From: Pedobacter steynii
GTDB lineage: Bacteria > Bacteroidota > Bacteroidia > Sphingobacteriales > Sphingobacteriaceae
Length of the DNA: 64,000 bases
Assembly (NCBI RefSeq): GCF_900103665.1
Contig: NZ_FNGY01000009.1
Location: 186,001 to 250,000 of the forward strand
Direction of reading: 5' to 3'
Positions within the stretch are counted from its first letter, which is position 1, and every line of letters begins with the position of its first letter. Positions 7,968 through 16,996 of the stretch are shown here, one piece after another. A model generated the notes under the pieces. The model worked only from the letters and a program-made list of their open reading frames with translations, did no database searches and was not told the origin of the DNA. The translations under genes and the position numbers were made by a program.

Positions 7968-10900
7968 ATGAACAACAATTACGAGCTTTTAATTTCAAAA
8001 GTGAATGAATTTACGCAAAAGTTTTACCTCAATAAACTCTTGCGTGGTAGTATTTATGCGGCCGCTGTATTGCTGGCCTTATATCTATTTATTTTTCTGT
8101 TTGTTTATTATACTCATCCTGGGATCACCGTTAAAACGGTTCTTTTCTTTTCCTCTCTGGCCGCCTCCCTGTATATCGTTGGATGCTGGATTGTTGTTCC
8201 TGCGCTTTCCTATTTTAAGCTTGGAAAGAACCTCAGCATTGAACAGGCCGCTACCCTGATCGGGAATCATTTTTTCAATGTTAAGGATAAGCTGTTAAAC
8301 ACCCTTCAGCTGAAGGCGCTTGCAGACAAAAGCCCGGAAAGCAATATGCTCATCATGGCTGGAATAGACCAGAAGATCCAGGAATTAAAGCCAATTCCTT
8401 TTACCAGTGCCATCCGCCTGGATGAAAACAAAAAGTACCTGAAATATTTTCTGGCTCCTTTATCTGTGATCGTCCTTATCGCCATTATTGCCCCGGCGAT
8501 TTTAAAGGAAGGAACCAATGGTTTTGTGCAGTACAACAAGGAAATCCTCCCTAAAGCCCCCTTCAATTTCGAACTGCAAAACGGGTCTTTACTTCGGTCC
8601 CAGGGAGATGACCTGACTTTAAAGCTAAAAATCACCGGAAATGAAATTCCTCAGGAGGTATATGTTTCCGATGGGCTGAATACCTATAAATTAGAAAAAG
8701 AAAACAGCAGCAGGTTTCAGTACACTTTTAAGAACCTTCAGAAAAACAAAGAAATCCGTTTTTCCGCGGGAGGATTTAGTTCTGTTCCCTATCTCATTGA
8801 AGTGAAACCGCGTCCTTCCGTCATCGGCATGAGCGCCAGTTTACATTATCCTGCCTATCTTGGAAAGAAGAATGAGCTGATTGCAAATGCAGGTGACCTC
8901 CTCATACCTGAAGGAACAGCGGTGACATGGTCCTTAAACACGGAAAACAGTGACCAACTCATCTTTATTTTAGGTCAGCAATCGCAGGTCCTCTCCTCCC
9001 AAAATAACACTTTTCAGTTTAGCAGTACGATCCATAAAAATACAGATTACAGCGTCAGCCCAAAAAACAAATTTATCAGCAGCAGAGACTCCCTGATTCA
9101 TCAGATCGGTGTGATTGCAGACGAATATCCCAATATTTCCCTTACTGAAGCGGCCGACTCATTGAGCAGCAAAGCCCTTTATTTCTCGGGGAACATCTCA
9201 GATGACCATGGCTTTACTGCTTTAAAATTCACCTATACTGTTTCTGATAATGGAAAAGTCAAAAGTAGGGTCAGTAAATCCATTCCGGTAAAAAAAGCAC
9301 AACAGGAGAATGCTTTTTTCTTCTTTTGGGACCTCAGTCAGGCTGGCGTAAAACCGGGTCAGCAATTGGAATATTACTTTGAAGTTTCTGATAATGACGG
9401 CGTAAATGGCCCAAAAACAACTAAATCCGCCATTAAAACCTATGAGCTTCCTTCTCCGCAACAAGTGGCTGAAAAGATCAATCAGGGTAGCCAGGCTTTA
9501 AAACAAAAAATGGAAAAGGCCATTAAACTGGCTGGCAACGTGGAAAAGGAAAGCAAAAAGCTTGGCGAGACCTTACTGGATAAAAAACAGCTGAATTTTG
9601 ACGATAAGAAACAAATCCAACAGCTTCTCGACAAGCAGAAGCAGCTGGAAGATGCCGTTAAAGAGATCAAGCAGCTGAATGAAAAAAATAGCTTTGAGAA
9701 AGAGGAGAATAACACGCTCAAAGAGGAGCTGATGGAAAAGCAGAAAAAAATAGACGAACTGTTTAACAATGTTCTGGACGAAAAGACAAAGGCTTTGCTG
9801 GAAAAATTGCAAAACTTAATGGACCAGAACAACAAAGACCAGACACAGAATGAGCTTTCCAAGATGCAAATGGATAACAAATCGCTGAAAAATGAGCTCG
9901 ACCGCATCCTTGAACTCTATAAACAACTGGAGTTTGAGCAAAACCTTCAAAACAATATAGATCGCTTAAATGAGCTGTCTAAAGCACAGAAAGAGCTTTC
10001 AAAACAAAGCAAGGATAAGAATAGTCCGGTAAATGAGTTGAAAAAACAACAGGAAGAGCAGCGTTCCGCATTTGAAGAGATCAGGAAAGAACTCGACAAA
10101 ATAAAGGAAAAAAACGAGCAGCTGGAACGGCCTAATCCTTTCCAAAATCCGGAAAAGGAAGCTAAAGATGTCCAGCAACAGCAAAAGGACAGCAAAGAAA
10201 ACCTGGAGAAAAACAATCGCCAGAAAGCTGCAGAAAATCAGCAAAAAGCTGCCGAGCAAATGGAGGAAATGGCAAAAAAGATGAGCGATATGCAACAGGA
10301 ATCAGAGGAAATGGAAAATAACCTCAATGCTCAGGAACTACGTCAATTGCTCGAAAACCTTTTAAAAACCTCCTTTGATCAGGAAAAAGTAATGCTTGAC
10401 CTGAAAAAGATCAGTAGCAATGACCCGCTTTATACTTACAATGTACAACAGCAAAGGAGCATAAAAGACAATATGAAAACCATTGCTGACAGCTTGTTCT
10501 CGCTCAGCAAAAGGGTGCCACAGATTGAAAGTACGGTAAGTGAAGAGGTTCAGAAAATCAATTTCAATATGGATAAAAGTCTGGAGAACCTTGGAGAAAG
10601 GAATACTTCGGCTGCCAATAAGAACCAGCAATACACCATGACTTCCATCAATAACCTGTCGCTGATGCTAAATGAAGCGTTGGAACAGCTGCAGAAGATG
10701 AAGAAAAATTCAAGCGGAAGCGGAAAAGGGAAGAAACAAAGCATGAAGCAATTGCAGCAAATGCAGCAGCAACTGAACAACAACATGCAAAAAGCCCGGG
10801 ATCAAATGCAAAAAAACGGAAACAAGGGTACGGTGCCAAAAGGGCAAATGAGCGAGGAGTTTGCAAAAATGGCTCAACAGCAGCAAATGATCAGAGAGGC

Positions 10901-11279
10901 TTTACAAAAGATCAACCGGGAAGAGAATAAGGACGGAAAAGGTGGCCTGGGGAACCTCAATCAAATGATAAAAGACATGCAGTCGACAGAGACGGAATTG
11001 GTAAATAAGCGCCTGGAACAGGAGACCATGAACCGGCAAAAAGAGCTATTGACGAAATTACTGGACGCAGATCAGGCGCAAAGGGAGCAGGATCAGGATT
11101 CAAAAAGAGAAAGTAAAGCCGGAAAGGACCTAACCCCATCCTATCAGCAAATGCTGGATAAGTTCAAAAAACTCCAGCAAAATGAGACGGAATGGATCCA
11201 GAAATTACCGCCAAGCCTGAACTACTATTATAAAAATAAAATTGCGGAATATTTTAAATTGCTAAATTCGGCCCAATAA
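7968..11279 (+). CDS. Giant DUF4175-family membrane-anchored coiled-coil protein
   Basis: This 1103-residue protein resembles the Bacteroidota DUF4175 family. Two hydrophobic segments near the N-terminus (about 28-48 and 56-78) and a third near 155-172 are probable membrane helices. A region of about 330 residues with a beta-sandwich look follows. From about 500 to the end the protein is extremely rich in Gln, Lys, Glu and Asn with heptad periodicity, interrupted by a Gly/Lys linker (SSGSGKGKK). This predicts long coiled coils, probably outside the cytoplasm. The function is unknown. It sits 10 bp upstream of ybeY, suggesting co-transcription. Confidence 0.8.
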   Translation: MNNNYELLISKVNEFTQKFYLNKLLRGSIYAAAVLLALYLFIFLFVYYTHPGITVKTVLFFSSLAASLYIVGCWIVVPALSYFKLGKNLSIEQAATLIGNHFFNVKDKLLNTLQLKALADKSPESNMLIMAGIDQKIQELKPIPFTSAIRLDENKKYLKYFLAPLSVIVLIAIIAPAILKEGTNGFVQYNKEILPKAPFNFELQNGSLLRSQGDDLTLKLKITGNEIPQEVYVSDGLNTYKLEKENSSRFQYTFKNLQKNKEIRFSAGGFSSVPYLIEVKPRPSVIGMSASLHYPAYLGKKNELIANAGDLLIPEGTAVTWSLNTENSDQLIFILGQQSQVLSSQNNTFQFSSTIHKNTDYSVSPKNKFISSRDSLIHQIGVIADEYPNISLTEAADSLSSKALYFSGNISDDHGFTALKFTYTVSDNGKVKSRVSKSIPVKKAQQENAFFFFWDLSQAGVKPGQQLEYYFEVSDNDGVNGPKTTKSAIKTYELPSPQQVAEKINQGSQALKQKMEKAIKLAGNVEKESKKLGETLLDKKQLNFDDKKQIQQLLDKQKQLEDAVKEIKQLNEKNSFEKEENNTLKEELMEKQKKIDELFNNVLDEKTKALLEKLQNLMDQNNKDQTQNELSKMQMDNKSLKNELDRILELYKQLEFEQNLQNNIDRLNELSKAQKELSKQSKDKNSPVNELKKQQEEQRSAFEEIRKELDKIKEKNEQLERPNPFQNPEKEAKDVQQQQKDSKENLEKNNRQKAAENQQKAAEQMEEMAKKMSDMQQESEEMENNLNAQELRQLLENLLKTSFDQEKVMLDLKKISSNDPLYTYNVQQQRSIKDNMKTIADSLFSLSKRVPQIESTVSEEVQKINFNMDKSLENLGERNTSAANKNQQYTMTSINNLSLMLNEALEQLQKMKKNSSGSGKGKKQSMKQLQQMQQQLNNNMQKARDQMQKNGNKGTVPKGQMSEEFAKMAQQQQMIREALQKINREENKDGKGGLGNLNQMIKDMQSTETELVNKRLEQETMNRQKELLTKLLDADQAQREQDQDSKRESKAGKDLTPSYQQMLDKFKKLQQNETEWIQKLPPSLNYYYKNKIAEYFKLLNSAQ

Positions 11280-11289
11280 TTCCAGAAAC

Positions 11290-11730
11290 ATGAGTAAACC
11301 AGCAATCCATTTTTTCACCGAAGACCTTAGTTATACCCTTAAAAAGAAGACCCTTCTTAAGGCCTGGATCAAGTCAGTGATTGAAGAAGAAGGATATGTT
11401 TTACAGGAGTTGAACTTTATCTTGTGCTCAGACGAATATTTACTGCGTATAAACCAACAATACCTCAATCATGACACTTACACCGACGTCATTACTTTTG
11501 ATAACTCAGAAGCGCTTAAAATGATTGTTGGAGATATTTTCATCAGTCTGGAGCGGATTCAGGAAAATGCCAAAGAATTCAAGCATACTATTGCCGACGA
11601 ACTGTGCCGCGTAATGGCACATGGCACCCTACACTTGCTGGGCTATAAAGACAAAGGCAAAGCGGCAAAAACGCTGATGACAGAGAAAGAAGATTATTAC
11701 CTGGCTAAGTTAAAAAGCCTGCCGGAATAA
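11290..11730 (+). CDS. ybeY: Endoribonuclease YbeY (rRNA maturation factor)
   Basis: This 146-residue protein has the UPF0054 signature HGTLHLLGYKDK (111-122) and the upstream TDVITF motif (65-70). YbeY is a metal-dependent RNase involved in 16S rRNA 3'-end maturation and ribosome quality control. The first two histidine ligands (H111, H115) are present. The usual GYDH is replaced by GYKDK, so D121 is the nearest candidate for the third ligand position; I believe this form is common in Bacteroidota. Length is normal. It follows the DUF4175 gene by 10 bp. Confidence 0.92.
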   Translation: MSKPAIHFFTEDLSYTLKKKTLLKAWIKSVIEEEGYVLQELNFILCSDEYLLRINQQYLNHDTYTDVITFDNSEALKMIVGDIFISLERIQENAKEFKHTIADELCRVMAHGTLHLLGYKDKGKAAKTLMTEKEDYYLAKLKSLPE

Positions 11731-11913
11731 CTCCCCTGCACCTATTCGCTTTATTACACGGAACGTTTCATTTTTTTACCATGATCTGTTGATAGGACAA
11801 TAGCGCCAGTTCGTCTAAGTTAAAAGCCTGATGGTCTAATGACTGGGATAATTTGAAACGTTTTTCTAAAAACGACGTCTTATAGTTAAATCTTTCATTC
11901 AAAACCGGATATC

Positions 11914-12033
11914 ATGAAAACTGCAATAAAAAAAATTATGATTGTCGCTGTAGCGATAGTCATCCTTACAGGAACAAAATTCGGAAAAAAATCTGCCGAA
12001 AGAACAGCGACTGTGGTACATTCCGTTAGATAA
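11914..12033 (+). CDS. Possible small membrane or secreted peptide (39 aa)
   Basis: An ATG-initiated frame encodes 39 residues: a Lys-rich start (MKTAIKKIM), a hydrophobic stretch (IVAVAIVILTG, about 10-20), then a polar basic tail. That is a plausible signal sequence or single membrane helix. It lies in the 645-bp gap between ybeY and the ABC-F gene, where no other gene is apparent. There is no family match I can name and no clear -7 box close upstream, so it may be a chance frame. Conservation of the peptide in relatives would decide. Confidence 0.35.
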   Translation: MKTAIKKIMIVAVAIVILTGTKFGKKSAERTATVVHSVR

Positions 12034-12316
12034 TATACATTGTATATCCCCTATTAATCAATTACGCTGCGCTTAATTCTTGGTTAGGCAGGCCGTAAAA
12101 CTAAAAGCATAGTTTTCAACCCTGATGGCGTCTGTTTAACCTAAATAGCACAAGTTAGACCTCCCGACATCCAATTCAGCTCCTCTCCCGTTATAACAGT
12201 AAACAGGTTTCATCTCACTTAATTATTTGCGATGTCCTTCGGGTATATCAATGGTCGTGTTATGGTTGTTTCCTCAACAAAATACCTACATGTTCAATAG
12301 GCTCAACTATATACCA
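12034..12316. other. Intergenic stretch without recognised feature
   Basis: No coding frame with protein-like composition, tRNA, terminator or repeat family was recognised here. The stretch precedes the ABC-F promoter hairpin. Confidence 0.5.
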
Positions 12317-12349
12317 AAGAATTATTGCTTACTTTTGCAATAATTTCTT
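12317..12349 (+). promoter_or_regulatory. Putative ABC-F promoter with -7 box in an inverted repeat
   Basis: The -7-like box TACTTTTG (12330-12337) matches TAnnTTTG. It is framed by an inverted repeat, AAGAATTATTGC (12317-12328) and GCAATAATTTCTT (12337-12349), which pairs with one bulged T. The box therefore occupies the loop and the first base of the right arm. The arms could be an operator for a dimeric regulator. Initiation would be about 35 nt before the TTG start. No good -33 TTTG is visible. Confidence 0.45.
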
Positions 12350-12375
12350 ATCTAAAATATCGTTAAACACAGACT

Positions 12376-14235
12376 TTGAGCACACTAATTGCAGCCGAAA
12401 ACTTAGGCCATGCTTACCATGACGAATGGCTATTTAAAAATTTAACCCTGGGGATCCAACCCGGACAACGCGTAGCGTTGGTTGGTATAAATGGTGCAGG
12501 AAAAAGCACCTTATTGAAATTACTTGCAGAAAGGTTTTCTCCATTAGAAGGCAAAATCGTAAAGAACAAATCTGTTAAAATTGGATTCCTGGATCAGGAG
12601 CCCTCATTTCCGGATGGTTATTCGATAAGCGATTTTATCTTTTCTCTTGAAAACAAGCAGCAACAGCTGATCAAAGAGTATGAGGAGCTGATTGAAGATC
12701 CTAATCCGGATGAGAAAACATTGAATCGTTTGTATGAAGAACTCAGCGAACACAATGCCTGGGAATATGAACACGAAATAAAAACGATTCTAAGCCGCAT
12801 GGGGATCAATCATCTTCAGCAAAAGATCTCTACCCTATCCGGCGGACAGAAGAAGCGTCTGGCGCTTGCTAAACTGCTGATAGAGGACCCTGAAATCTAT
12901 GTATTAGATGAGCCAACCAATCACCTGGACATCGATACCATCGAATGGCTGGAAAAGCTCCTTACTTCTGGCAATAAAACTATATTATTAGTTACACACG
13001 ACCGGTACTTCCTGGACAATGTCTGCAATACCATCGTTGAGCTGGACAGAGGAAAGATCTACAACTATAATGGCAATTATGCATACTTCCTGGAGAAGAA
13101 ATCTGAGCGGGAAGCAGCAGACGAAAGCACCTTTCAGAAGAATAAAAACCTCCTGAAAAAGGAATTGGAATGGATGAGAAGAATGCCTGCCGCCCGGACC
13201 ACCAAATCCCAGTCTAGAATTGATGCCTTCTATGACTTAGAGAGCAAAACCAAGCAAAGATCTGACAATCAAAGCGTTACTTTAAATGTTAAAATGGCAC
13301 GTCAGGGAAATAAAATATTAGAGCTGGATCATATCGGACAATCTTTTGATGATAAAAAGATCATTGATGACTTCTCTTATACTTTTAAACGTGCAGATAG
13401 AATAGGCCTGGCTGGTAAAAACGGAACAGGAAAATCTACTTTACTTAATATCATTACCGGTTTCTTAACTCCTGAAAAAGGAAAAGTAAGCACAGGTGAG
13501 ACGACCGTATATGGTTATTATAAACAAGGTGGTCTGGCATTCAACGAGAAAGAAAGAGTAATTGATATTGTTAAGTCTGATGCCGAATATATTAAAATGG
13601 CAGATGGCCAAACCATTTCCGCATCTCAATTATTAACCTTATTCCTCTTCCCTCCCAAGAAGCAACATGGCATGGTAGAGAAATTAAGTGGAGGTGAAAA
13701 AAAGAGATTACATCTCATGAAAGTTTTGATGCAAAATCCTAATTTCTTAATTCTGGATGAGCCGACAAATGATCTTGATATTGATACCTTAAATGTTCTG
13801 GAAGAATTTCTGGAAAATTTCCCGGGCGTATTAATCCTGGTTTCTCACGATAGGTATTTACTGGACAAAATGAGTGAGCAATTATTTATTATGGAAGGAA
13901 ATGGTGACGTTGCGATCTATAATGGAAACTATTCCGAGTACCGAATTAGTTTAGAAACTCAAAAAGAAAAAAGTGCTGTAAAAGCGAAAGAAGTTCCCGT
14001 TCAAAATACACAAAGCCCTGCTAAAAAATTAAGCTTTAAAGAGCAAAAAGAACTGGAAGATTCGGAAACAAAGATTTCGGAATTGGAATCAGAAATCCAG
14101 GATCTGTCTACTTCTTTGCTGACCATTGATAGCGCAAATTATTTAGGTATTCAGGAAGTATCGAAAAAGATTGAAGTACTAAATGAAGAGCTAGAAAGGG
14201 TAACCGAACGTTGGTTGGAATTATCTGAAAAATAG
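12376..14235 (+). CDS. ABC-F family ATP-binding protein (Uup-like)
   Basis: This 619-residue soluble protein has two ABC ATPase domains and no membrane segments. The first Walker A is GINGAGKST (37-45) and its signature is LSGGQKKRL (about 155). The second Walker A is GKNGTGKST (about 347-355) with LSGGEKKRL. DEPTNHLDID and DEPTNDLDID are the Walker B and D-loop stretches. A C-terminal charged coiled coil (about 555-615) resembles the Uup DNA-binding tail. ABC-F proteins act on ribosomes or, for Uup, in genome maintenance; none transports solutes. The start is TTG, with the first domain beginning a few residues later and no upstream in-frame ATG. Confidence 0.9.
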   Translation: MSTLIAAENLGHAYHDEWLFKNLTLGIQPGQRVALVGINGAGKSTLLKLLAERFSPLEGKIVKNKSVKIGFLDQEPSFPDGYSISDFIFSLENKQQQLIKEYEELIEDPNPDEKTLNRLYEELSEHNAWEYEHEIKTILSRMGINHLQQKISTLSGGQKKRLALAKLLIEDPEIYVLDEPTNHLDIDTIEWLEKLLTSGNKTILLVTHDRYFLDNVCNTIVELDRGKIYNYNGNYAYFLEKKSEREAADESTFQKNKNLLKKELEWMRRMPAARTTKSQSRIDAFYDLESKTKQRSDNQSVTLNVKMARQGNKILELDHIGQSFDDKKIIDDFSYTFKRADRIGLAGKNGTGKSTLLNIITGFLTPEKGKVSTGETTVYGYYKQGGLAFNEKERVIDIVKSDAEYIKMADGQTISASQLLTLFLFPPKKQHGMVEKLSGGEKKRLHLMKVLMQNPNFLILDEPTNDLDIDTLNVLEEFLENFPGVLILVSHDRYLLDKMSEQLFIMEGNGDVAIYNGNYSEYRISLETQKEKSAVKAKEVPVQNTQSPAKKLSFKEQKELEDSETKISELESEIQDLSTSLLTIDSANYLGIQEVSKKIEVLNEELERVTERWLELSEK

Positions 14236-14249
14236 CACCGCGTTTTTGA

Positions 14250-14300
14250 AAGCTGCCAGAGATGATAAAGTCATAAAAATCACCTCCGCTCTGGCAGCTT
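14250..14300 (+). terminator. Probable intrinsic terminator after the ABC-F gene
   Basis: A 12-bp perfect stem, AAGCTGCCAGAG (14250-14261) with CTCTGGCAGCTT (14289-14300), encloses a 27-nt loop. Only a short T run follows (TTTT then AATAAAG). It starts 14 bp after the ABC-F stop codon. Confidence 0.65.
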
Positions 14301-14901
14301 TTAATAAAGTAGAATGAATATTCAAAACGCTAGTCCAGCCTCCGCTCTCAAAACTAAAAGCATCTCCCTCTCCTCTTTTCTAAAGTATAGAAAGTAAAAT
14401 TAATATAGATGAAGGAATGAAACTTAAAAAAACCATCATTCCTCCGCTGATAAATTCAGAAGAACAAAAACATCTTTTTAATACAAGAAAGATGATGCTA
14501 AAATGTAAGAACAGTATAAAAGCTGATGTCATTTAAAATCCATTAGCCATCCTGTTCAAAAAACACTTAATCACAATTCGCTTTGATGTGTACCATTGGA
14601 GCACAAATTGCATAAGGATTAACCTGGATAAGCTATCAATCTATCTGGATTCATGAAAGTTCAATTATAGAGCGTTCTGAACAGGTTAGAAAAACTAAAC
14701 ACTCCTTTTTGCATTGTAGCGACAGCGGTTGATATTAGACCAGGGAAAAGAAAAAGATACAACGATGGTTCCAGGAATTTTGGCTCATCAAGATAATAGA
14801 ATAACAGAACGGTTTTTTAAACGTTCAATTGAAATAAAACAACAAATTAAAAGGGGCTCAAATTAGCACTTCTCCCCTATTAATTGATTAAATTTGAATA
14901 T
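14301..14901. other. 600-bp intergenic region upstream of mnmG with no recognised gene
   Basis: I see no convincing coding frame, tRNA or mobile-element end. Short inverted repeats occur (GGAATGA at 14414 with TCATTCC at 14436; CCTGTTCA at 14551 with TGAACAGG at 14678), but none looks like a terminator. One near-match to a DnaA box, TTAATCACA, lies near 14568. The region ends at the parS-like sites. Confidence 0.5.
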
Positions 14902-14917
14902 TGTTCCACGTGAAACA
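14902..14917. promoter_or_regulatory. parS site (ParB/Spo0J binding site), 16/16 match
   Basis: TGTTCCACGTGAAACA is identical to the bacterial chromosomal parS consensus TGTTnCACGTGAAACA. ParB loads on such sites near the replication origin and organises origin segregation. It lies 74 bp before the mnmG start codon and 43 bp (centre to centre) from a second, diverged copy. Confidence 0.85.
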
Positions 14918-14944
14918 ATCGGATTTAACAGAGCCGATGTATTG

Positions 14945-14960
14945 CGTTCCACGTGGAACA
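14945..14960. promoter_or_regulatory. Second parS-like site, 14/16 match
   Basis: CGTTCCACGTGGAACA differs from the perfect neighbour at two positions (first base, and A to G at position 13). Its inner 14 bases are a perfect palindrome, GTTCCAC/GTGGAAC, a form also known among bacterial parS sites. It is 31 bp before the mnmG start. Confidence 0.72.
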
Positions 14961-14990
14961 TAAATATAAGAGATATAAAAAACACAGGTA

Positions 14991-16853
14991 ATGTTTAAAG
15001 AATATGATGTTATAGTTGTCGGTGCAGGCCATGCCGGATGTGAAGCTGCTGCTGCTGCTGCAAATCTGGGATCCTCGGTTTTGTTGATCACCATGAACAT
15101 GGAAACCATTGCACAGATGAGTTGCAACCCTGCCATGGGTGGTGTAGCAAAAGGTCAGATTGTAAGAGAAATTGATGCGATGGGCGGATACTCCGGAATC
15201 ATTAGCGACAAAACTACTTTACAATTCAGGATGCTCAACCTATCTAAGGGACCAGCAATGTGGAGCCCGAGAGCGCAAAACGACAGGAAAAGATTTGCAG
15301 AAGAATGGAGACTTGCATTGGAACGTACACCAAATGTCGACTTCTGGCAAGATATGGTAAGTAGCCTTGTGATCAAAAACAATACTGTGGTTGGCGTCAA
15401 AACCTCCCTGGGGATTGAGATCAAAAGCAAGTCTGTTGTCCTCACGAATGGTACGTTTCTGAATGGCTTAATCCATATCGGAGAGAAAAAATTTGGAGGA
15501 GGCAGAACAGCAGAAAGAGCTGCGACAGGAATTACAGAACAACTGACTGAACTCGGTTTCGAAGCGGGCAGAATGAAAACCGGTACCCCACCCCGCGTAG
15601 ACGGAAGGTCCCTGAATTATTCCTTAATGGAAGAGCAATGGGGTGATGAAAATCCAGGACGTTTCTCTTATACCAATGTAGCTCGCCCAACAGAACAAAG
15701 ATGTTGCTGGATTACCTATACCAATTCGGAAGTTCATGAAACGCTGAAAGAAGGATTTGAAAAATCTCCTATGTTCACCGGAAGGATTAAAGGACTGGGA
15801 CCAAGATATTGTCCTTCTATCGAAGATAAGATCAACCGTTTTGCCGAACGCGAAAGGCACCAGATTTTCGTAGAACCTGAAGGATGGAATACCTGCGAGA
15901 TCTATGTAAATGGTTTCTCGACCTCCCTTCCTGAAGATGTTCAGTACAGGGCATTAACTCAGATCCCGGGATTCGAGAATGCAAAAATGTTCCGCCCTGG
16001 ATATGCCATAGAATACGATTATTTTCCACCTACCCAGCTTGGATTAACCCTGGAAACCAAATTAATCAGCAACCTGTTCTTTGCAGGCCAGATAAATGGA
16101 ACAACGGGATACGAAGAGGCTGCTAGTCAGGGATTTATAGCTGGAATCAACGCCCATCAGAAGGTAAACGAACTCCATGAACTGATCATGAAACGTTCAG
16201 AATCTTATATTGGGGTATTAATAGACGACCTGGTAACCAAAGGAACTGAAGAACCTTATCGCATGTTCACTTCAAGAGCAGAACACAGATTATTGCTTCG
16301 TCAGGACAATGCAGATATCCGTCTCTCCCCTATCGGCCACGAGTTAGGTCTGATTAGTGATGAGCGATTGGACATTGTAAAACAAAAGGTAGCAAACTCT
16401 GATGCTATTGTGGCCTTTGCAAAAAAGCAGGGTATTGAAATGACAGAGGCGAACCAGAAGCTGGAAGAATTGGGTACAAGTACGCTGACTCAAAATGTAA
16501 AAATATTCAGCTTACTAAGTCGCCCTCAGGTCGGCATTGAAGACATCAGGGAAATCAGCCAAAGCTTCAGAACCTACCTTAGCCCTTATGATCAGGAAAC
16601 AGTAGAACAGGCAGAGATCAAAATTAAATACGAAAGCTATTTCGAGAAAGAACAGGAGATTGTAAATAAAATGCAGAAGATGGAAGATAAAGACATCAAT
16701 CCAAATTTTGATTATTCTCAATTGGTATCTTTATCAAAGGAAGCAAGAGAGAAGTTGCTGAAGATCAAGCCCAGAACTTTAGGTCAGGCATCCCGAATTT
16801 CAGGTGTTTCTCCTTCTGATATCTCCGTTTTAATGGTTCATATCAGCAAGTAA
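14991..16853 (+). CDS. mnmG: tRNA uridine-5-carboxymethylaminomethyl(34) synthesis enzyme MnmG
   Basis: This 620-residue protein has the full MnmG (GidA) layout: N-terminal FAD-binding motif VVGAGHAGCEAA (about 9-20), the signature CNPAMGGVAKGQIVREIDAM (about 45-64), GTPPRVDGRS (about 199), and a helical C-terminal domain that binds MnmE. With MnmE it modifies the wobble uridine of several tRNAs. In many bacteria mnmG lies next to the origin and the parAB genes; here two parS-like sites lie immediately upstream, though parAB are not in the window. Length is normal. Confidence 0.97.
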   Translation: MFKEYDVIVVGAGHAGCEAAAAAANLGSSVLLITMNMETIAQMSCNPAMGGVAKGQIVREIDAMGGYSGIISDKTTLQFRMLNLSKGPAMWSPRAQNDRKRFAEEWRLALERTPNVDFWQDMVSSLVIKNNTVVGVKTSLGIEIKSKSVVLTNGTFLNGLIHIGEKKFGGGRTAERAATGITEQLTELGFEAGRMKTGTPPRVDGRSLNYSLMEEQWGDENPGRFSYTNVARPTEQRCCWITYTNSEVHETLKEGFEKSPMFTGRIKGLGPRYCPSIEDKINRFAERERHQIFVEPEGWNTCEIYVNGFSTSLPEDVQYRALTQIPGFENAKMFRPGYAIEYDYFPPTQLGLTLETKLISNLFFAGQINGTTGYEEAASQGFIAGINAHQKVNELHELIMKRSESYIGVLIDDLVTKGTEEPYRMFTSRAEHRLLLRQDNADIRLSPIGHELGLISDERLDIVKQKVANSDAIVAFAKKQGIEMTEANQKLEELGTSTLTQNVKIFSLLSRPQVGIEDIREISQSFRTYLSPYDQETVEQAEIKIKYESYFEKEQEIVNKMQKMEDKDINPNFDYSQLVSLSKEAREKLLKIKPRTLGQASRISGVSPSDISVLMVHISK

Positions 16854-16867
16854 AATATAACACACTG

Positions 16868-16918
16868 AAAATGAGTCAGTTAAATTGATTTTTTAATCGC
16901 TTTAACCTGACTCATTTA
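16868..16918 (+). terminator. Hairpin after mnmG, possible terminator
   Basis: An inverted repeat, ATGAGTCAGTTAAA (16871-16884) with TTTAACCTGACTCAT (16901-16915, one bulge), encloses a T-rich loop. No long T tract follows, so termination would be weak, but it lies 18 bp past the mnmG stop with no competing feature. Confidence 0.5.
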
Positions 16919-16996
16919 AATGAGATATAAGAGAGTTTTAAAAATTTTTAATGCTATTCATTAAAAAGAGTAATAAATTAAACACAACGCATATAA

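Noticed and set aside
9482..9907. 141-codon open frame antisense to the coiled-coil half of the DUF4175 gene
   Set aside because: It reflects the biased codon content of the Lys/Glu/Gln-rich coding strand; its product is a Phe/Ser/Leu-rich low-complexity string with no motif.
12034..12316. tRNA gene or structured RNA in the gap before the ABC-F gene
   Set aside because: No acceptor-stem pairing with a T-loop GGTTCGA-type sequence was found, and no known RNA motif was recognised.
14700..14880. Possible transposase remnant upstream of mnmG
   Set aside because: All frames are broken by stops within short distances and no terminal inverted repeats or target duplication were seen.
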